Positions 40,956 through 50,770 are shown, numbered from the stretch's first letter. The stretch: 64,000 nt of DNA from Prochlorococcus sp. AG-409-D09 (GCA_003215935.1 QCJQ01000002.1:28500-92499); one strand, 5' to 3'. Program-made: numbers and translations. Notes: generated from the sequence alone by a model not told the origin.

Positions 40956-42221
40956 ATGGTAACTATAGATAAAAAATCAAATATTTATGATCTTATTGTG
41001 GTTGGTGGAGGAGCTTCAGGATTTATGTCTGCTATTACAGCCGCAGAAAAAGGTGTTAAATCTATTCTGATTTTAGAGTCCAGCTCCAACACTTTAAGCA
41101 AAGTTCGTGTAAGTGGTGGAGGTAGATGTAATGTTACTAATGCAACTTGGGATAATAATGATCTTGTCTTAAATTACCCTCGAGGATCTTTATCCTTAAA
41201 AGGAACATTTAGTCGCTTTTCTACTTACGATGCGGTTTCATGGTTTTATGAAAGGGGCTTGGAATTAAAAACAGAGTCTGATGGTCGAATGTTCCCAAGT
41301 TCAAATACATCCGAGGAGGTAATTAACCTTTTTAGAAGATTATCTAGAGATTTAGGAATAGATACTCAAACAAATAATTGTGTTAAACTTATAAAAAAAA
41401 TATCATCTGAAACTTTTCTGATTCATAACCAGCATAAAGAATCATTTTTATCTAAAAGAGTTTTACTGACTACTGGTGGATGTTCAAAAGGAATGAATAT
41501 TGCATCTTCTTTAGGTCATAATATTATCCCTCCTGTACCATCTTTATTCTCTTTCACCTTAAGAGATAAATTTTTAATATCTTGTTCTGGAATAACTGTT
41601 AATAATGTTCTTATAAAACTATTTTGTTCTGAAAAAGTATATGTAGATAAGGGTAATATTTTGATTACACATAGAGGCATAAGTGGTCCATGTGTTTTGA
41701 GGTTGTCTGCCTTTGCAGCTAGAAATCTTAGTAATGATTTTTATTCATGTAAAATTCAGATTTCTTGGATTAGTGATGATTTAGAAAGTATTAGCTCTAA
41801 ATTTGATTCTTTAAGAGTTTCTTCTTCTAATATCGCGATAGGGACTTATTCACCATTTGATAATTTACCGAAGAGATTGTGGCGTAAACTATTAGAGCAA
41901 TCAAATCTAGATGCGAATATAAAATTCTCATCATTTTCTAAAAGATACGAATCAATTATTACTGAAATGTTATTAAAAACTACTTTAACTCTTAAAGGAA
42001 GAGGCCCTTTTTCGGATGAATTTGTTACAGCTGGAGGTATTCATTTGGCTGATATAAATCATAAATCTATGGAGAGTAAGAAAATCAACGGATTATATTT
42101 TGCTGGAGAAATTCTAGATATTGATGGATTAACTGGTGGTTTTAATTTTCAGCATTGCTGGAGTAGTGGTTGGATTGCAGGTAAATCTATAGCTAAGTCT
42201 TTATTTATTAGTAATATTTAA
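40956..42221 (+). CDS. FAD-dependent oxidoreductase, BaiN/YhiN (HI0933) family
   Basis: This 421 aa flavoprotein starts with a dinucleotide-binding fold DLIVVGGGASGFMSAITAAEKG and has the family signature VRVSGGGRCNVTN. LLTTGGCSKG and ITHRGISGPCVLRLSA mark the middle domain, and GLYFAGEILDIDGLTGGFNFQHCWSSGWIAGKSIA is the C-terminal FAD-binding segment. Length is normal. Some members act on bile acids or flavins; the function in cyanobacteria is unknown. It stands just after the small amphipathic gene. Confidence 0.88.
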   Translation: MVTIDKKSNIYDLIVVGGGASGFMSAITAAEKGVKSILILESSSNTLSKVRVSGGGRCNVTNATWDNNDLVLNYPRGSLSLKGTFSRFSTYDAVSWFYERGLELKTESDGRMFPSSNTSEEVINLFRRLSRDLGIDTQTNNCVKLIKKISSETFLIHNQHKESFLSKRVLLTTGGCSKGMNIASSLGHNIIPPVPSLFSFTLRDKFLISCSGITVNNVLIKLFCSEKVYVDKGNILITHRGISGPCVLRLSAFAARNLSNDFYSCKIQISWISDDLESISSKFDSLRVSSSNIAIGTYSPFDNLPKRLWRKLLEQSNLDANIKFSSFSKRYESIITEMLLKTTLTLKGRGPFSDEFVTAGGIHLADINHKSMESKKINGLYFAGEILDIDGLTGGFNFQHCWSSGWIAGKSIAKSLFISNI

Positions 42222-42301
42222 TTAATTCTTTAGTTAGTTTTTATTCAAATGTATATTAATTTGCTTAATCTTATAATTCATTTCTACACCACTTCTTAAC
42301 T

Positions 42302-42634
42302 ATGAAGATACCGCTTATAAATGATATGTCTGACTATTTACTTGTTAGAAAAAAAACCTTCACAAGAATAGCTATAGCTGATATTATGGACGATAAAATG
42401 TTGTTGAAATGGTATAGAAAAGTTTTAGATAACCAATCTAGTCTTTTTAGCCTTAAGGGTTTTGGATATTTTGAATCTGAACATTCACATGGTTATGTTA
42501 TGGCATCAAGGAGATTTAATAAAATTGCTTTGGATGTTATTCGGTTTCAATTAGAATTACGTAAAATAAACATAAGGAATAATAGACAATTATCAATATT
42601 GGAGGATTTGTCAGAAGGCTATTTTCAAAGTTAA
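42302..42634 (+). CDS. conserved hypothetical protein (110 aa)
   Basis: This is a soluble, basic, mostly helical protein (RKKTFTRIAIADIMDDKMLLKWYRKVLDNQSSLFSLKGFGYF...). It follows the flavoprotein by 80 bp in the same direction and converges with the amino acid ABC operon. No family is recognised. Confidence 0.55.
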   Translation: MKIPLINDMSDYLLVRKKTFTRIAIADIMDDKMLLKWYRKVLDNQSSLFSLKGFGYFESEHSHGYVMASRRFNKIALDVIRFQLELRKINIRNNRQLSILEDLSEGYFQS

Positions 42635-42707
42635 TATATTTATTATTACTTCTATTTGATAATATAAATTATAATATTTTTTTGTTTTCTGTTGGTAACA
42701 CTAATAT

Positions 42708-43451
42708 TTATTTGCTTAATTGATTTAAGAAACGCCTACTTCGTTCATTTTTTGCATTTGTAAAGAATATTTCTGGTGTTGTTATTTCTACCACTCTCCC
42801 TTCGTCCATAAATAAAACTCTATCTGCAGCTTCTTTTGCAAATTCAATTTCATGAGTAACTATAATCATAGTCATTCCTTTTTTAGCTAGCGATTTGATT
42901 GCATCTAGCACTTCATTTACTCTCTCAGGATCTAAAGCACTTGTTGGCTCATCAAATAGCATTATTTCAGGATTCAAAGCCAAAGCTCTTGCAATAGCTA
43001 CGCGTTGTTGTTCTCCCCCGCTTAATTGTTTTGGATATTTAAATGCATGCTCTTCAATACCCATTTGAACAAGCAGTTCATATGCACTCTTCTCGGCATG
43101 TTTCTTGTCTTTGTTCTGAACTTGTATTGGTGCCAATGTTATATTTGACAACACTGTTAAATGAGGAAATAAATTAAATTGCTGAAAGACCATTCCAACT
43201 CTTTTCCTGATTTTTTTTATTATTTCGTCGTTACTAAATGAATTTAATCTTAAACCTAGAATGTTCAATTCTCCTTTATCAATTCTTTCAAGTCCATTAA
43301 AAGTTCTTATTAGAGTACTTTTACCGGATCCAGAAGGCCCCATAATTACAAGCACTTCACCTTTTTGCACTTCAAGTGAAACATCATTAAGCGCTAGTTT
43401 ATTTTGGGAGAAAGATTTCACCAAAGACTTCGCAATTATTGTTTGACTCAT
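42708..43451 (-). CDS. polar amino acid ABC transporter ATPase
   Basis: This is the energising subunit of a polar amino acid (PAAT) importer. The 247 aa protein has Walker A GPSGSGKSTLIRTFNG, Q-loop MVFQQFNLFPHLTVL, signature LSGGEQQRVAIARAL, Walker B IMLFDEPTSALDPE and H-loop IIVTHEIEFAKE, with the very high family conservation of GlnQ/AapP. Its start overlaps the permease stop by 4 bp. It is the last gene of a four-gene operon. Confidence 0.93.
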   Translation of the reverse strand: MSQTIIAKSLVKSFSQNKLALNDVSLEVQKGEVLVIMGPSGSGKSTLIRTFNGLERIDKGELNILGLRLNSFSNDEIIKKIRKRVGMVFQQFNLFPHLTVLSNITLAPIQVQNKDKKHAEKSAYELLVQMGIEEHAFKYPKQLSGGEQQRVAIARALALNPEIMLFDEPTSALDPERVNEVLDAIKSLAKKGMTMIIVTHEIEFAKEAADRVLFMDEGRVVEITTPEIFFTNAKNERSRRFLNQLSK

Positions 43452-44488
43452 AAGTCTCCTTGGAAATTTAGAGATTTAGAAAAATGTCTTTCAATCTTTT
43501 TTGCTAACAATGCAATTATTGTACAAACTAACCAATAGATAAGGGCTAACCAAACATATACTTCTAAGTGACTTCCTATAAATTGAGGATTAGCTAATAT
43601 GCTTCTGCTAATGCCAAGAAGCTCTACTAAACCAAGAATAGCCATTAAACTTGTATTTTGAAGTAATCCTATTGCTTGATTTGTAAGTGCTGGTATAGCT
43701 ATAATAAGAGCTTGGGGTAAAACAATAAATTTGTTTATTTGATATTTGTTAAGTCCTAAAACCTTTGCTGCCTCTATTTGATTTTGTGGAACAGATTGCA
43801 ATCCACCTCTTATATCTTCTGAAATATAAGCTGATACAAAAATAGAAAATGAGAAAATTGCTCTGATAACACGATTTATTTCCATACCAACAGGCAATAA
43901 TAAAGGTGTTAGCAATTGTCCAAAGAAAAGTATTGCGATTAATGGAACTGATCTCATACAATCTATATATAAAGACGTAATTTTCTTAATAATTAAAAGA
44001 TTACTCTGTCTTCCTAGTGCTAGTAAGATCCCTATCGGCAAAGCAATTATTATACTAATAAAGGTCAAAATTAGTGTTAATGATAACCCTCCCCAAAAAT
44101 TTGTAGAAATTGGAATTATATTTATTCCACCTGCCAGTAGATATATACCAAGAGGTATTATCAATAACCAACATATATATATAAATCTCTTTTTAATATA
44201 ATTCAACTTTTTAAGCAAAGTTGTAAACGATAATAATATTATTATTGAAATCCATAAAAAAGGACGCCAAGATAATGCTTTAGGGTAAGTCCCAATTATA
44301 TATAGATTTAAATTTCTACTGACAACCTCCCAATTTGCATGGAAAAATATCCAATTAAGAAAATTTGTAAGAGTTGCGAATACTCCAACTAATAATATAA
44401 AAGTAATAAATAGATCAGTTTTATTATTAATGCCAATTTTTCTAGCTTTAAATAATAAAAATTTTATATCTTTAGTTATAATTTTCAT
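43448..44488 (-). CDS. amino acid ABC transporter permease (AapM-like)
   Basis: The 346 aa permease is longer than GlnP-type units, matching the AapM layout of general L-amino acid transporters. It carries an N-terminal extension with helices, then the PAAT core: GGLSLTLILTFISIIIALPIGILLALGRQS, YIDCMRSVPLIAILFFGQLL, and the EAA-like loop SEDIRGGLQSVPQNQIEAAKVLGLNKYQINKFIVLPQAL. The start overlaps the previous stop by 4 bp. Confidence 0.88.
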   Translation of the reverse strand: MKIITKDIKFLLFKARKIGINNKTDLFITFILLVGVFATLTNFLNWIFFHANWEVVSRNLNLYIIGTYPKALSWRPFLWISIIILLSFTTLLKKLNYIKKRFIYICWLLIIPLGIYLLAGGINIIPISTNFWGGLSLTLILTFISIIIALPIGILLALGRQSNLLIIKKITSLYIDCMRSVPLIAILFFGQLLTPLLLPVGMEINRVIRAIFSFSIFVSAYISEDIRGGLQSVPQNQIEAAKVLGLNKYQINKFIVLPQALIIAIPALTNQAIGLLQNTSLMAILGLVELLGISRSILANPQFIGSHLEVYVWLALIYWLVCTIIALLAKKIERHFSKSLNFQGDL

Positions 44489-45375
44489 GCTTTATTTTTG
44501 AGTATATTCCTATTAAAGAATTCCATTATATTACTTATAATTAAATTTATAAATAGGAATCCAATTAAAAGTAATATAAAGCCCTCAATAGATTTTCCTG
44601 TTTGATTTATAACAGTATCACTAACTGCATAAATATCAGCATATCCTACAGCTATAGCTAAAGTGCTATTTTTTGCTAAATTTAAATATTGGCTTGTAAG
44701 ACCAGGAAGTATCGCAGGGAGAGCTTGAGGGATAATTATATCTTTAAGACCAATAGAATCTGAGATTCCTAATGATTTATATGCTTCCCATTGTCCTTTT
44801 GGTACTGAGTTTAATCCACCCCTTACGATTTCTGCTATGTATGCGCCAGTGAATACACTTAAACCGATTATTAATGATGAAAATTCTGGAGTTAATATAT
44901 ATCCAAAGATATTTATACCTTGATTTGAAATATTTATAATAGGTACAATTATGTTGACAGGATTTCTTATGCTTAGAAATCCAACAAAATACCAGAATAG
45001 TAATTGTAAAAGGAGAGGTGTTTGTCTAATTATTAATATGTATAATCTAGATATAAACTTTAATATATAATTATGAGATTTACCTAATATTCCTGCAGAT
45101 ATTCCGATAATTGTTGAAAATATTAAAGCGACAAATATTACTCTTAAACTGTTTGTCCACCCAACTAAAAGTGCCCATGCAAAACTATTAGATGGAGAGT
45201 AAGGCAAAATATGTTCTGCTAATGAAAAGCTTGCTGGTCTAAATAACCAAGCAAAGTCGAATCCTAATCCTGTCCTTATCAAATTGAAATGCACATTATT
45301 TATTATCAAAATTAAAAATAAAATTATTATTAATAAAAATAAATATTGTATAATATATGATTTTGTAAATCTCAT
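44485..45375 (-). CDS. amino acid ABC transporter permease (AapQ-like)
   Basis: This 296 aa membrane subunit has the PAAT permease core, with GWTNSLRVIFVALIFSTIIGISAGILGKS, the conserved IRQTPLLLQLLFWYF segment and an EAA-like loop (AEIVRGGLNSVPKGQWEAYKSLGISDSIGLKDIIIPQALPAILPG). It pairs with the AapM-like subunit to form the channel. It is 17 bp downstream of the binding-protein gene. Confidence 0.88.
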   Translation of the reverse strand: MRFTKSYIIQYLFLLIIILFLILIINNVHFNLIRTGLGFDFAWLFRPASFSLAEHILPYSPSNSFAWALLVGWTNSLRVIFVALIFSTIIGISAGILGKSHNYILKFISRLYILIIRQTPLLLQLLFWYFVGFLSIRNPVNIIVPIINISNQGINIFGYILTPEFSSLIIGLSVFTGAYIAEIVRGGLNSVPKGQWEAYKSLGISDSIGLKDIIIPQALPAILPGLTSQYLNLAKNSTLAIAVGYADIYAVSDTVINQTGKSIEGFILLLIGFLFINLIISNIMEFFNRNILKNKA

Positions 45376-45392
45376 TGATATTTAGCGCTATT

Positions 45393-46439
45393 TTAGTTGA
45401 ATGGAGGTGATATAAGTATTCCTCCTTGCTTGCTAATCTGATTTAACCCCCTAGGTATATAAACCTGACTATTAGGACCTAAATTTCTATTATAAATTTC
45501 ACCATAATTGCCAGTAGTTTTTATAATTTTAACTACAAAATCATTTGCTAGCCCAAGTTTTTCGCCAAGATCACCTTCTATCCCAAGGAATCTTCTCAAT
45601 GGCTTCATTCCTTTGTTATCTTTGGCCAAATCTAGCTTTTGATTTATATTACTTTGAGTAATTCCTTTTTCTTCAGCTTCAATTAGAGCATATATTACCC
45701 ATCTAACGGCATCTGCAAGTCTTTCGTCATTACCTACTGTTGCTGGTGCTAAAGGTTCTTTACTTAGTATATTATCAAGAATAACATGATTTCCTGGATT
45801 TTTAAAGCTAGATCTTGCCGCGGCTAATTGTGATCTATCCGATGTCATAGCTGCACATCTTCCTTGTAAATAACCAGCTATAACTTGATTGAGATCTTGA
45901 TATTTTATGGGAGTATATTTCAGTGACTTTTCTTCAAACGCATCGTTAATATTCTGTTCAGTTGTTGTACCTGAACCTACACATATTGATTTATTAGAAA
46001 GATCTTTTAAATCTTTTACACCACTATTAATTTTAACCATCAAGCCTTGCCCATCATGAAATACAACTGGTGCAAAAGACAAACCATTACCTTTTTGTGA
46101 ATCTCTACTTAAGTTAAATGTTGTATTTCTCGAGAGTAAATCTATTTCTCCGGTTCTTAGTGAAGTAAATCTTTCTGCTGCAGTTAATGGTCTTAATTGA
46201 ATATTATTAGGTGATTCTAGAAATGCAGCTGAAATAGCCTTGCATATATCAACATCTAATCCACTATATTTTCCATTTGTATTTAAGAAACTAAAACCAG
46301 GAATCTTTCCACTAACTCCGCATATTAATTGGTTTCTTTGTTTTATTATGTCGAGCCTTGATTTACCTATTTGATTACTTGAGCTGCAACCTGAAATTAA
46401 TAAGGTTAAACCAATTATTGATGACAGTAATTTTCTCAT
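45393..46439 (-). CDS. amino acid ABC transporter substrate-binding lipoprotein (AapJ-like)
   Basis: This 348 aa periplasmic binding protein starts with a lipoprotein signal MRKLLSSIIGLTLLISGCSSS; the lipobox LISGC anchors it to the membrane. RNQLICGVSGKIPGFSFLNTNGKYSGLDVDICKAISAAFL is the SBP_bac_3 N-terminal lobe, followed by TAAERFTSLRTGEIDLLSRNTT. This closely matches the AapJ general amino acid binding family. It is the first gene of the operon. I saw no GTA-N8-TAC NtcA box upstream. Confidence 0.9.
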   Translation of the reverse strand: MRKLLSSIIGLTLLISGCSSSNQIGKSRLDIIKQRNQLICGVSGKIPGFSFLNTNGKYSGLDVDICKAISAAFLESPNNIQLRPLTAAERFTSLRTGEIDLLSRNTTFNLSRDSQKGNGLSFAPVVFHDGQGLMVKINSGVKDLKDLSNKSICVGSGTTTEQNINDAFEEKSLKYTPIKYQDLNQVIAGYLQGRCAAMTSDRSQLAAARSSFKNPGNHVILDNILSKEPLAPATVGNDERLADAVRWVIYALIEAEEKGITQSNINQKLDLAKDNKGMKPLRRFLGIEGDLGEKLGLANDFVVKIIKTTGNYGEIYNRNLGPNSQVYIPRGLNQISKQGGILISPPFN

Positions 46440-46583
46440 AGCTAATCAACTTTTATTTCATAATGCTTATTAAGCTGGTGTTGTCTACTAGTTGTTGCGT
46501 AATTGAGATTATGTTTGATTAAAACACTCAAATAAAATTATATTGTATTGGTTAAGTCGAATAGTAATCTTATAAATGTAATT

Positions 46584-46670
46584 TTAGTGAGATAGCGCTA
46601 TAAGCAAAGCAGGTGTAGCTACGATAATGATACCTATTGCTGCAGTGGCTGCGAGAAGTGAAGTGCTCAA
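46584..46670 (-). CDS. possible tiny membrane peptide (28 aa)
   Basis: The TTG frame reads MSTSLLAATAAIGIIIVATPALLIALSH, a single hydrophobic helix of the kind seen in photosystem peptides such as PsbX. Ala/Thr/Gly richness is unusual for AT spacer. The rest of 46440-46843 shows nothing else. Identity to any named subunit is not established. Confidence 0.35.
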   Translation of the reverse strand: MSTSLLAATAAIGIIIVATPALLIALSH

Positions 46671-46843
46671 AACATAAACGAAGCTACCCTTATTATAAAG
46701 AAAAGATAAAGAATATACTGTTACTAATTTTACAAACTAATGCTTGAGCCGAAACATATAAGCTAAACCTATCTAAGTTCCTTGAGCGTTTGTGTTGGCC
46801 AATAAATATGTACGGTGAATTTAAGTTTATTTGATCAAGTAAA

Positions 46844-48025
46844 TTAATTCTTTTTGAGAGAACGCCCTTTCCATGTCCAATTGATTCCTGATATTGTTTT
46901 ATATGCAGAAGCTATCCCTAATGTTGAAATAATAAAACCTCCGATAAAACTTAACCACCAAAACTTAATAGGCAATTTAAATTTCTTGTAAAAAAATAAT
47001 CTAATTAAATATTGTGTAAATATACTAACAAATGATAACGACAATAATATACAATTTAATAATGTAATTTCTCTATTTATTATTATTCCACAAATTGTTA
47101 TCCATGGATAACAATACAATATAAATATAAATAATGACAGTAATATTGCTTTATTTATATCACGATCAAGGGCAATAAACCAATTCTTACTCCAACCTTC
47201 CCATAATGATTGGAAGTCATCATACATTCTTATTTCCAAAGAATTAATACCTATTATATATCCTAGTTTCATTCCATACTCCTTGATTTTCTCTGAAAGT
47301 GCCAAATCTTCAACTACTTTATCCGATACACTTTTGTGCCCTCCTATTGATTTATAAGAATTTGATTTAAATAACATAAAAGGTCCTGAGGCAAAGGCCA
47401 TTTGACTATTTTCCCTGTTTATTTCCTTTATTGGAAATCCTAAACTTATAAGTGATGCCATTATTGGCTGTACTATCCATTCTGTTAGACAAGTGCATTT
47501 CAGCTTTGGAGCAATACTTAAAAGATCATAGTTGTAATATGAAGCTACTTTAATTGAGTCTAATATACAACTTTTATATAATTTGATATCGGCATCTATA
47601 AATAAGACCCATTCACTAGTTAAATATTTTAAAGCGTGAGAACAAGCCCAATTTTTTCCTACCCAATGCTTGTCTGTTGGTCTTTCACCTGCTTGTATTA
47701 TTTTAAAATTATTACTATCGATATTATGTTCATCACGTAACTCCTTAGCAATATTTATTGTTCTATCATTACTGTTATCATCTATTAAAATAATTTTCCA
47801 ATTTTCTAAAATACTTACATTGATCAAAATATTATAAAGGCATCTTCTAATATTACGTTCCTCATTAAAGGCAGGAATAACTATCGTAATGCTATCTTTG
47901 GGTTTATAGTTTAGTCTGTTTGATATTTGGTCTAACCATTCTACACCGTTATAATTATTTCTTAATTTGAAAAGAATATATAAAAGTCCTATAAAACTTG
48001 TAAAGCTTAAAAATACTTGAATCAT
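46844..48025 (-). CDS. membrane GT2 family glycosyltransferase (HpnB-like)
   Basis: This 393 aa protein has an N-terminal helix, a GT-A domain (ITIVIPAFNEERNIRRCLYNIL, IILIDDNSNDRT, WVLFIDADIKLYK with the metal-binding DAD) and a C-terminal multi-helix membrane region (IKFWWLSFIGGFIISTLG). WVGKNWAC and VVEDLALSEKIKEYG match the acceptor-side motifs of GT2 enzymes. It resembles the hopene-associated HpnB and carotenoid/lipid glycosyltransferases. The donor and acceptor are unknown; a lipid-linked product in the membrane is likely. Confidence 0.78.
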   Translation of the reverse strand: MIQVFLSFTSFIGLLYILFKLRNNYNGVEWLDQISNRLNYKPKDSITIVIPAFNEERNIRRCLYNILINVSILENWKIILIDDNSNDRTINIAKELRDEHNIDSNNFKIIQAGERPTDKHWVGKNWACSHALKYLTSEWVLFIDADIKLYKSCILDSIKVASYYNYDLLSIAPKLKCTCLTEWIVQPIMASLISLGFPIKEINRENSQMAFASGPFMLFKSNSYKSIGGHKSVSDKVVEDLALSEKIKEYGMKLGYIIGINSLEIRMYDDFQSLWEGWSKNWFIALDRDINKAILLSLFIFILYCYPWITICGIIINREITLLNCILLSLSFVSIFTQYLIRLFFYKKFKLPIKFWWLSFIGGFIISTLGIASAYKTISGINWTWKGRSLKKN

Positions 48026-48141
48026 TATTTTAGAAATATCATTTTTATAAACCTAATCAAATATCAGTTGTTTAGAGATAATCTATGAAATAGTTTTATA
48101 TTTCTTATTTGTACTTATAGTATAAATAAGAATTTGCTTTA

Positions 48142-48444
48142 TTACTTAATTTTTTTCCTTTTTTTTCTGACAGAAAGATAAATCCATAGCCATGTAGGTA
48201 AAGTTATAAAGAAACCTATTAAAAATATATATTCTCTTGTCGTTTGCCATGCAGATTCATCGCAAAGCTCTTTTATTTCTTGTTTTTCCCTAACCAATGC
48301 ACTTGTGTTTAATTTTCTGCAGATATTTAGCCCATGCAGACTTAATGAACCATATGTAATTGCAGTAGGTACTGTTGAAAGCCATATGGCTAGAATTAAA
48401 TTTCCTAATTTGAGCTTTAGATTTTCTTTTCTTGAATCACTCAT
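48142..48444 (-). CDS. two-helix membrane protein (100 aa)
   Basis: The helices LGNLILAIWLSTVPTAITYGSL and YIFLIGFFITLPTWLWIYLSV flank a soluble loop with two Cys. The C-terminus is very basic (RKKRKKIK), suggesting both ends are cytoplasmic. It is probably real, but no family is recognised. Confidence 0.6.
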   Translation of the reverse strand: MSDSRKENLKLKLGNLILAIWLSTVPTAITYGSLSLHGLNICRKLNTSALVREKQEIKELCDESAWQTTREYIFLIGFFITLPTWLWIYLSVRKKRKKIK

Positions 48445-48644
48445 AACAGCTAGATATGTTTTTACATTTTAGGTCATTCATCATCATAAATTTTCTCAGG
48501 CTAACAATGTCATTACATTAAATCAGCCTTTTAATCCTACTAATTTGAAAAAAATATATTTTTCCTTATGTAGTTCAACTAATATTGATCGAATGAGCCT
48601 ATTGTTTTATAATTTGTAGAGTAGGAACATTAGATTTTTCTTTA

Positions 48645-48848
48645 ATGTCAACCAGCAAGAGAGAGGAGGTTAGCTCCCATTTGCGTTATATCCGCCAAGA
48701 GCTAAGAGACTTAGATGAAATGCTCCGAAAACATGGCTTGCTACCAGAGTTAGCTGAGTTGAAAGAGGTTTACAATTCTTTGGATGCTTTGTATCAACTT
48801 CTTGCAGGGAAGGTTAAAAAGAAACCAAAACCAGAATTTGATGATTAA
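48645..48848 (+). CDS. small helical protein (67 aa), paralogue of the 37292 gene
   Basis: The protein SKREEVSSHLRYIRQELRDLDEMLRKHGLLPELAELKEVYNSLDALYQLLAGKVKKKPKPEFDD matches the 37292 protein over its length, including YIRQEL, GLLPEL and the KKK.KPEF tail. The two copies are 11 kb apart on opposite strands. The function is unknown. Confidence 0.7.
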   Translation: MSTSKREEVSSHLRYIRQELRDLDEMLRKHGLLPELAELKEVYNSLDALYQLLAGKVKKKPKPEFDD

Positions 48849-49049
48849 GTCTATATAAATTTAAGTTTTAAAAGTATATTCACTTCCTTTGAATATTCTA
48901 TAATCATTGTGTTATATAATATCTATCTTGTTAAGTCTTGCATTATAAGAATTCTAATAATGAAATTTATTTAAATAGATTGTTAAATTAATCCTAGTAT
49001 TTTGGTGAAATTTGTATGAATTTTTATCATCTTACAGATATGTAATTAG

Positions 49050-49172
49050 CAATCATATTTAAGGCATGAAAGACTTGAGGGATTATCTTTACAAGTTTTA
49101 GACCAAAAATCATTATTTTTAGCTTTAGACTTTGCGAAAGAAATTGGAGCTAATCCAATAGAGTCCCCATAA
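49050..49172 (+). pseudogene. coding-like remnant without a start
   Basis: The frame reads QSYLRHERLEGLSLQVLDQKSLFLALDFAKEIGANPIESP then stops; it is bounded upstream by an in-frame TAG at 49047. It has no ATG, GTG or TTG start, yet the sequence looks protein-like. An out-of-frame ATG at 49066 suggests a frameshift. The rest of the 49173-49333 and 48849-49049 spacer holds nothing I recognise. Confidence 0.3.
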
Positions 49173-49333
49173 TATGTACTTGAGGTAATCAATAATCCAC
49201 GGAAAAGCATTTTCAACATTTTATTGATTCATGATTACTTTGATAAAAGCGCTTTTCTATAATTATTGCATCGGTGCTATTACTTATTTTTTCTATTTAA
49301 ATAATACTTGAATTATTGATTATTCCAATATAT

Positions 49334-50410
49334 TTAATGCAATTTTCTTTGAGGACTATTGTCAAGTATATCCTTGATTAAGATTTCTTTTATAATTACC
49401 TGCATTACAACTGCAAGAGGTAGTGCAAGAATAAGACCTATTGGACCGAAAATTATTGTAAATAAAAATTGCGCTGTTATTGTTAATCCAGGAAGTAACT
49501 TGACTTGTTTTTGCATTACTGAAGGCGTAATAATATAGCTTTCAAGATTTTGAATAATTATGTATATTCCCAGAATTGCTAATGATTTCCATGGCGAATC
49601 CAGAATTGCCACTGACATTGGAAAAATAGTACTTATTGTCGGACCAATGTTAGGAATGATGTTTAATATTCCTGCTATTAATGCATTTGCTATTACAAGC
49701 TTTATACCTAATAAATAAAGACTTATCCCTGCTAATATTGCAACAAATGAAGAACTAATAATTACACCTGACATCCAGCTGCTCAGGGCTTCTCCACATT
49801 GTATTAATATACTTCTAGCTCTTCTTCTATAGAATGAAGGCACTAATAATATTGCTACTTCCCTGTATGCAACAGGTTGTACTGTTATCATCAAACTTAC
49901 ACTAAGCACGAAGATTAATTGCACAATACCAATTCCTAAATTGCTTGCTAAGTTAAGTAGTTTGCTAAGGCTTTCAGCTATCCCATTTGTTAATGTTTTA
50001 ATATCTGTAATTGGATATAAGCTTTTTCTTAATAGCTCCTTGCTTATGATTTCATTATCACTGTTGTTAAGTATAATAGTTGATATTTTGTCTGAAATTG
50101 TTGTAATCAAATCAATTAATTCTTTTGCTGCAGATGGTATTTGAAGAATTAACAATTGAAATTCTTCAATAAATTGTGGAATGATTAATATTGATGTTAA
50201 GGAGAATAATAATATGACACCTATTAACGATATAAATAAAGATATAGATCTATTTATTTTTAGTATCGATTGTACTTTTCCTATCAATGTGCAAAGTGCC
50301 ATTGCTAAAATTATTGCAGCAAATATTTGTATTATTAATTCTTTTAAGCTCCATAATAATAATGTAGCTATTACAAGTGCTATTAAACTTAAATAATGAG
50401 AGAGTTTCAA
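49334..50410 (-). CDS. AI-2E family (PerM/YdgG-like) membrane protein
   Basis: This 358 aa protein follows the AI-2E transporter family plan. N-terminal helices (YLSLIALVIATLLLWSL, IIQIFAAIILAMALC) precede a periplasmic or cytoplasmic helical domain, and a C-terminal membrane half has the conserved ILNIIPNIGPTISTIFPMSVAIL and FIIFGPIGLILALPLAVVMQVI motifs. Functions in the family range from signal export to Na+/H+ exchange, so the substrate is open. It is followed by psb28 upstream, 10 bp from its stop. Confidence 0.82.
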   Translation of the reverse strand: MKLSHYLSLIALVIATLLLWSLKELIIQIFAAIILAMALCTLIGKVQSILKINRSISLFISLIGVILLFSLTSILIIPQFIEEFQLLILQIPSAAKELIDLITTISDKISTIILNNSDNEIISKELLRKSLYPITDIKTLTNGIAESLSKLLNLASNLGIGIVQLIFVLSVSLMITVQPVAYREVAILLVPSFYRRRARSILIQCGEALSSWMSGVIISSSFVAILAGISLYLLGIKLVIANALIAGILNIIPNIGPTISTIFPMSVAILDSPWKSLAILGIYIIIQNLESYIITPSVMQKQVKLLPGLTITAQFLFTIIFGPIGLILALPLAVVMQVIIKEILIKDILDNSPQRKLH

Positions 50411-50419
50411 TTTATTATT

Positions 50420-50770
50420 CTATTTTTCTGAGTAGCCCAAACCATTGTATTCAGCATATCTATTTGCAAACCGCATGAATCTATTAAACTCTTGGTCTGT
50501 TTTCCAACTAAAAATAGCTTCTATTGAAGTGAGTTTGCCATTTGAAACACTTACATTCACTTGCCTTGTGGTTAATTGACCTTCCTCGTCAATCATAAAC
50601 ATACCTTGGATCTCTTTGAATTTCTCATTTTCCAAAGCTTTTGGTTTGTCAAAGAAAAAAATTGCTTGACCGACCCTTCCATCTTTGCTTCTTGTAAGCC
50701 TAATTTCTGGTATTACGGTTTCGTCTATTCCTTGGAAAAATCGAATAATAGCTTTACTTTTCTCGTTCAT
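50420..50770 (-). CDS. psb28: photosystem II assembly factor Psb28
   Basis: The 116 aa protein matches Psb28: KAIIRFFQGIDETVIPEIRLTRSKDGRVGQAIFFFDKP at the N-terminus, GMFMIDEEGQLTTRQVNVSVSNGKLTSIEAIFSWKTDQEFNRFMRFANRYAEYNGLGY at the end. Psb28 binds the cytoplasmic face of PSII assembly intermediates (RC47) near CP47 and cytochrome b559, and also affects chlorophyll synthesis. It lies 10 bp upstream of the AI-2E gene and downstream of mnmH on the same strand. Confidence 0.95.
   Translation of the reverse strand: MNEKSKAIIRFFQGIDETVIPEIRLTRSKDGRVGQAIFFFDKPKALENEKFKEIQGMFMIDEEGQLTTRQVNVSVSNGKLTSIEAIFSWKTDQEFNRFMRFANRYAEYNGLGYSEK

Noticed and set aside
46440-46600. NtcA box upstream of the amino acid ABC operon
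   Set aside because: I looked for GTA-N8-TAC and found only partial matches with wrong spacing.
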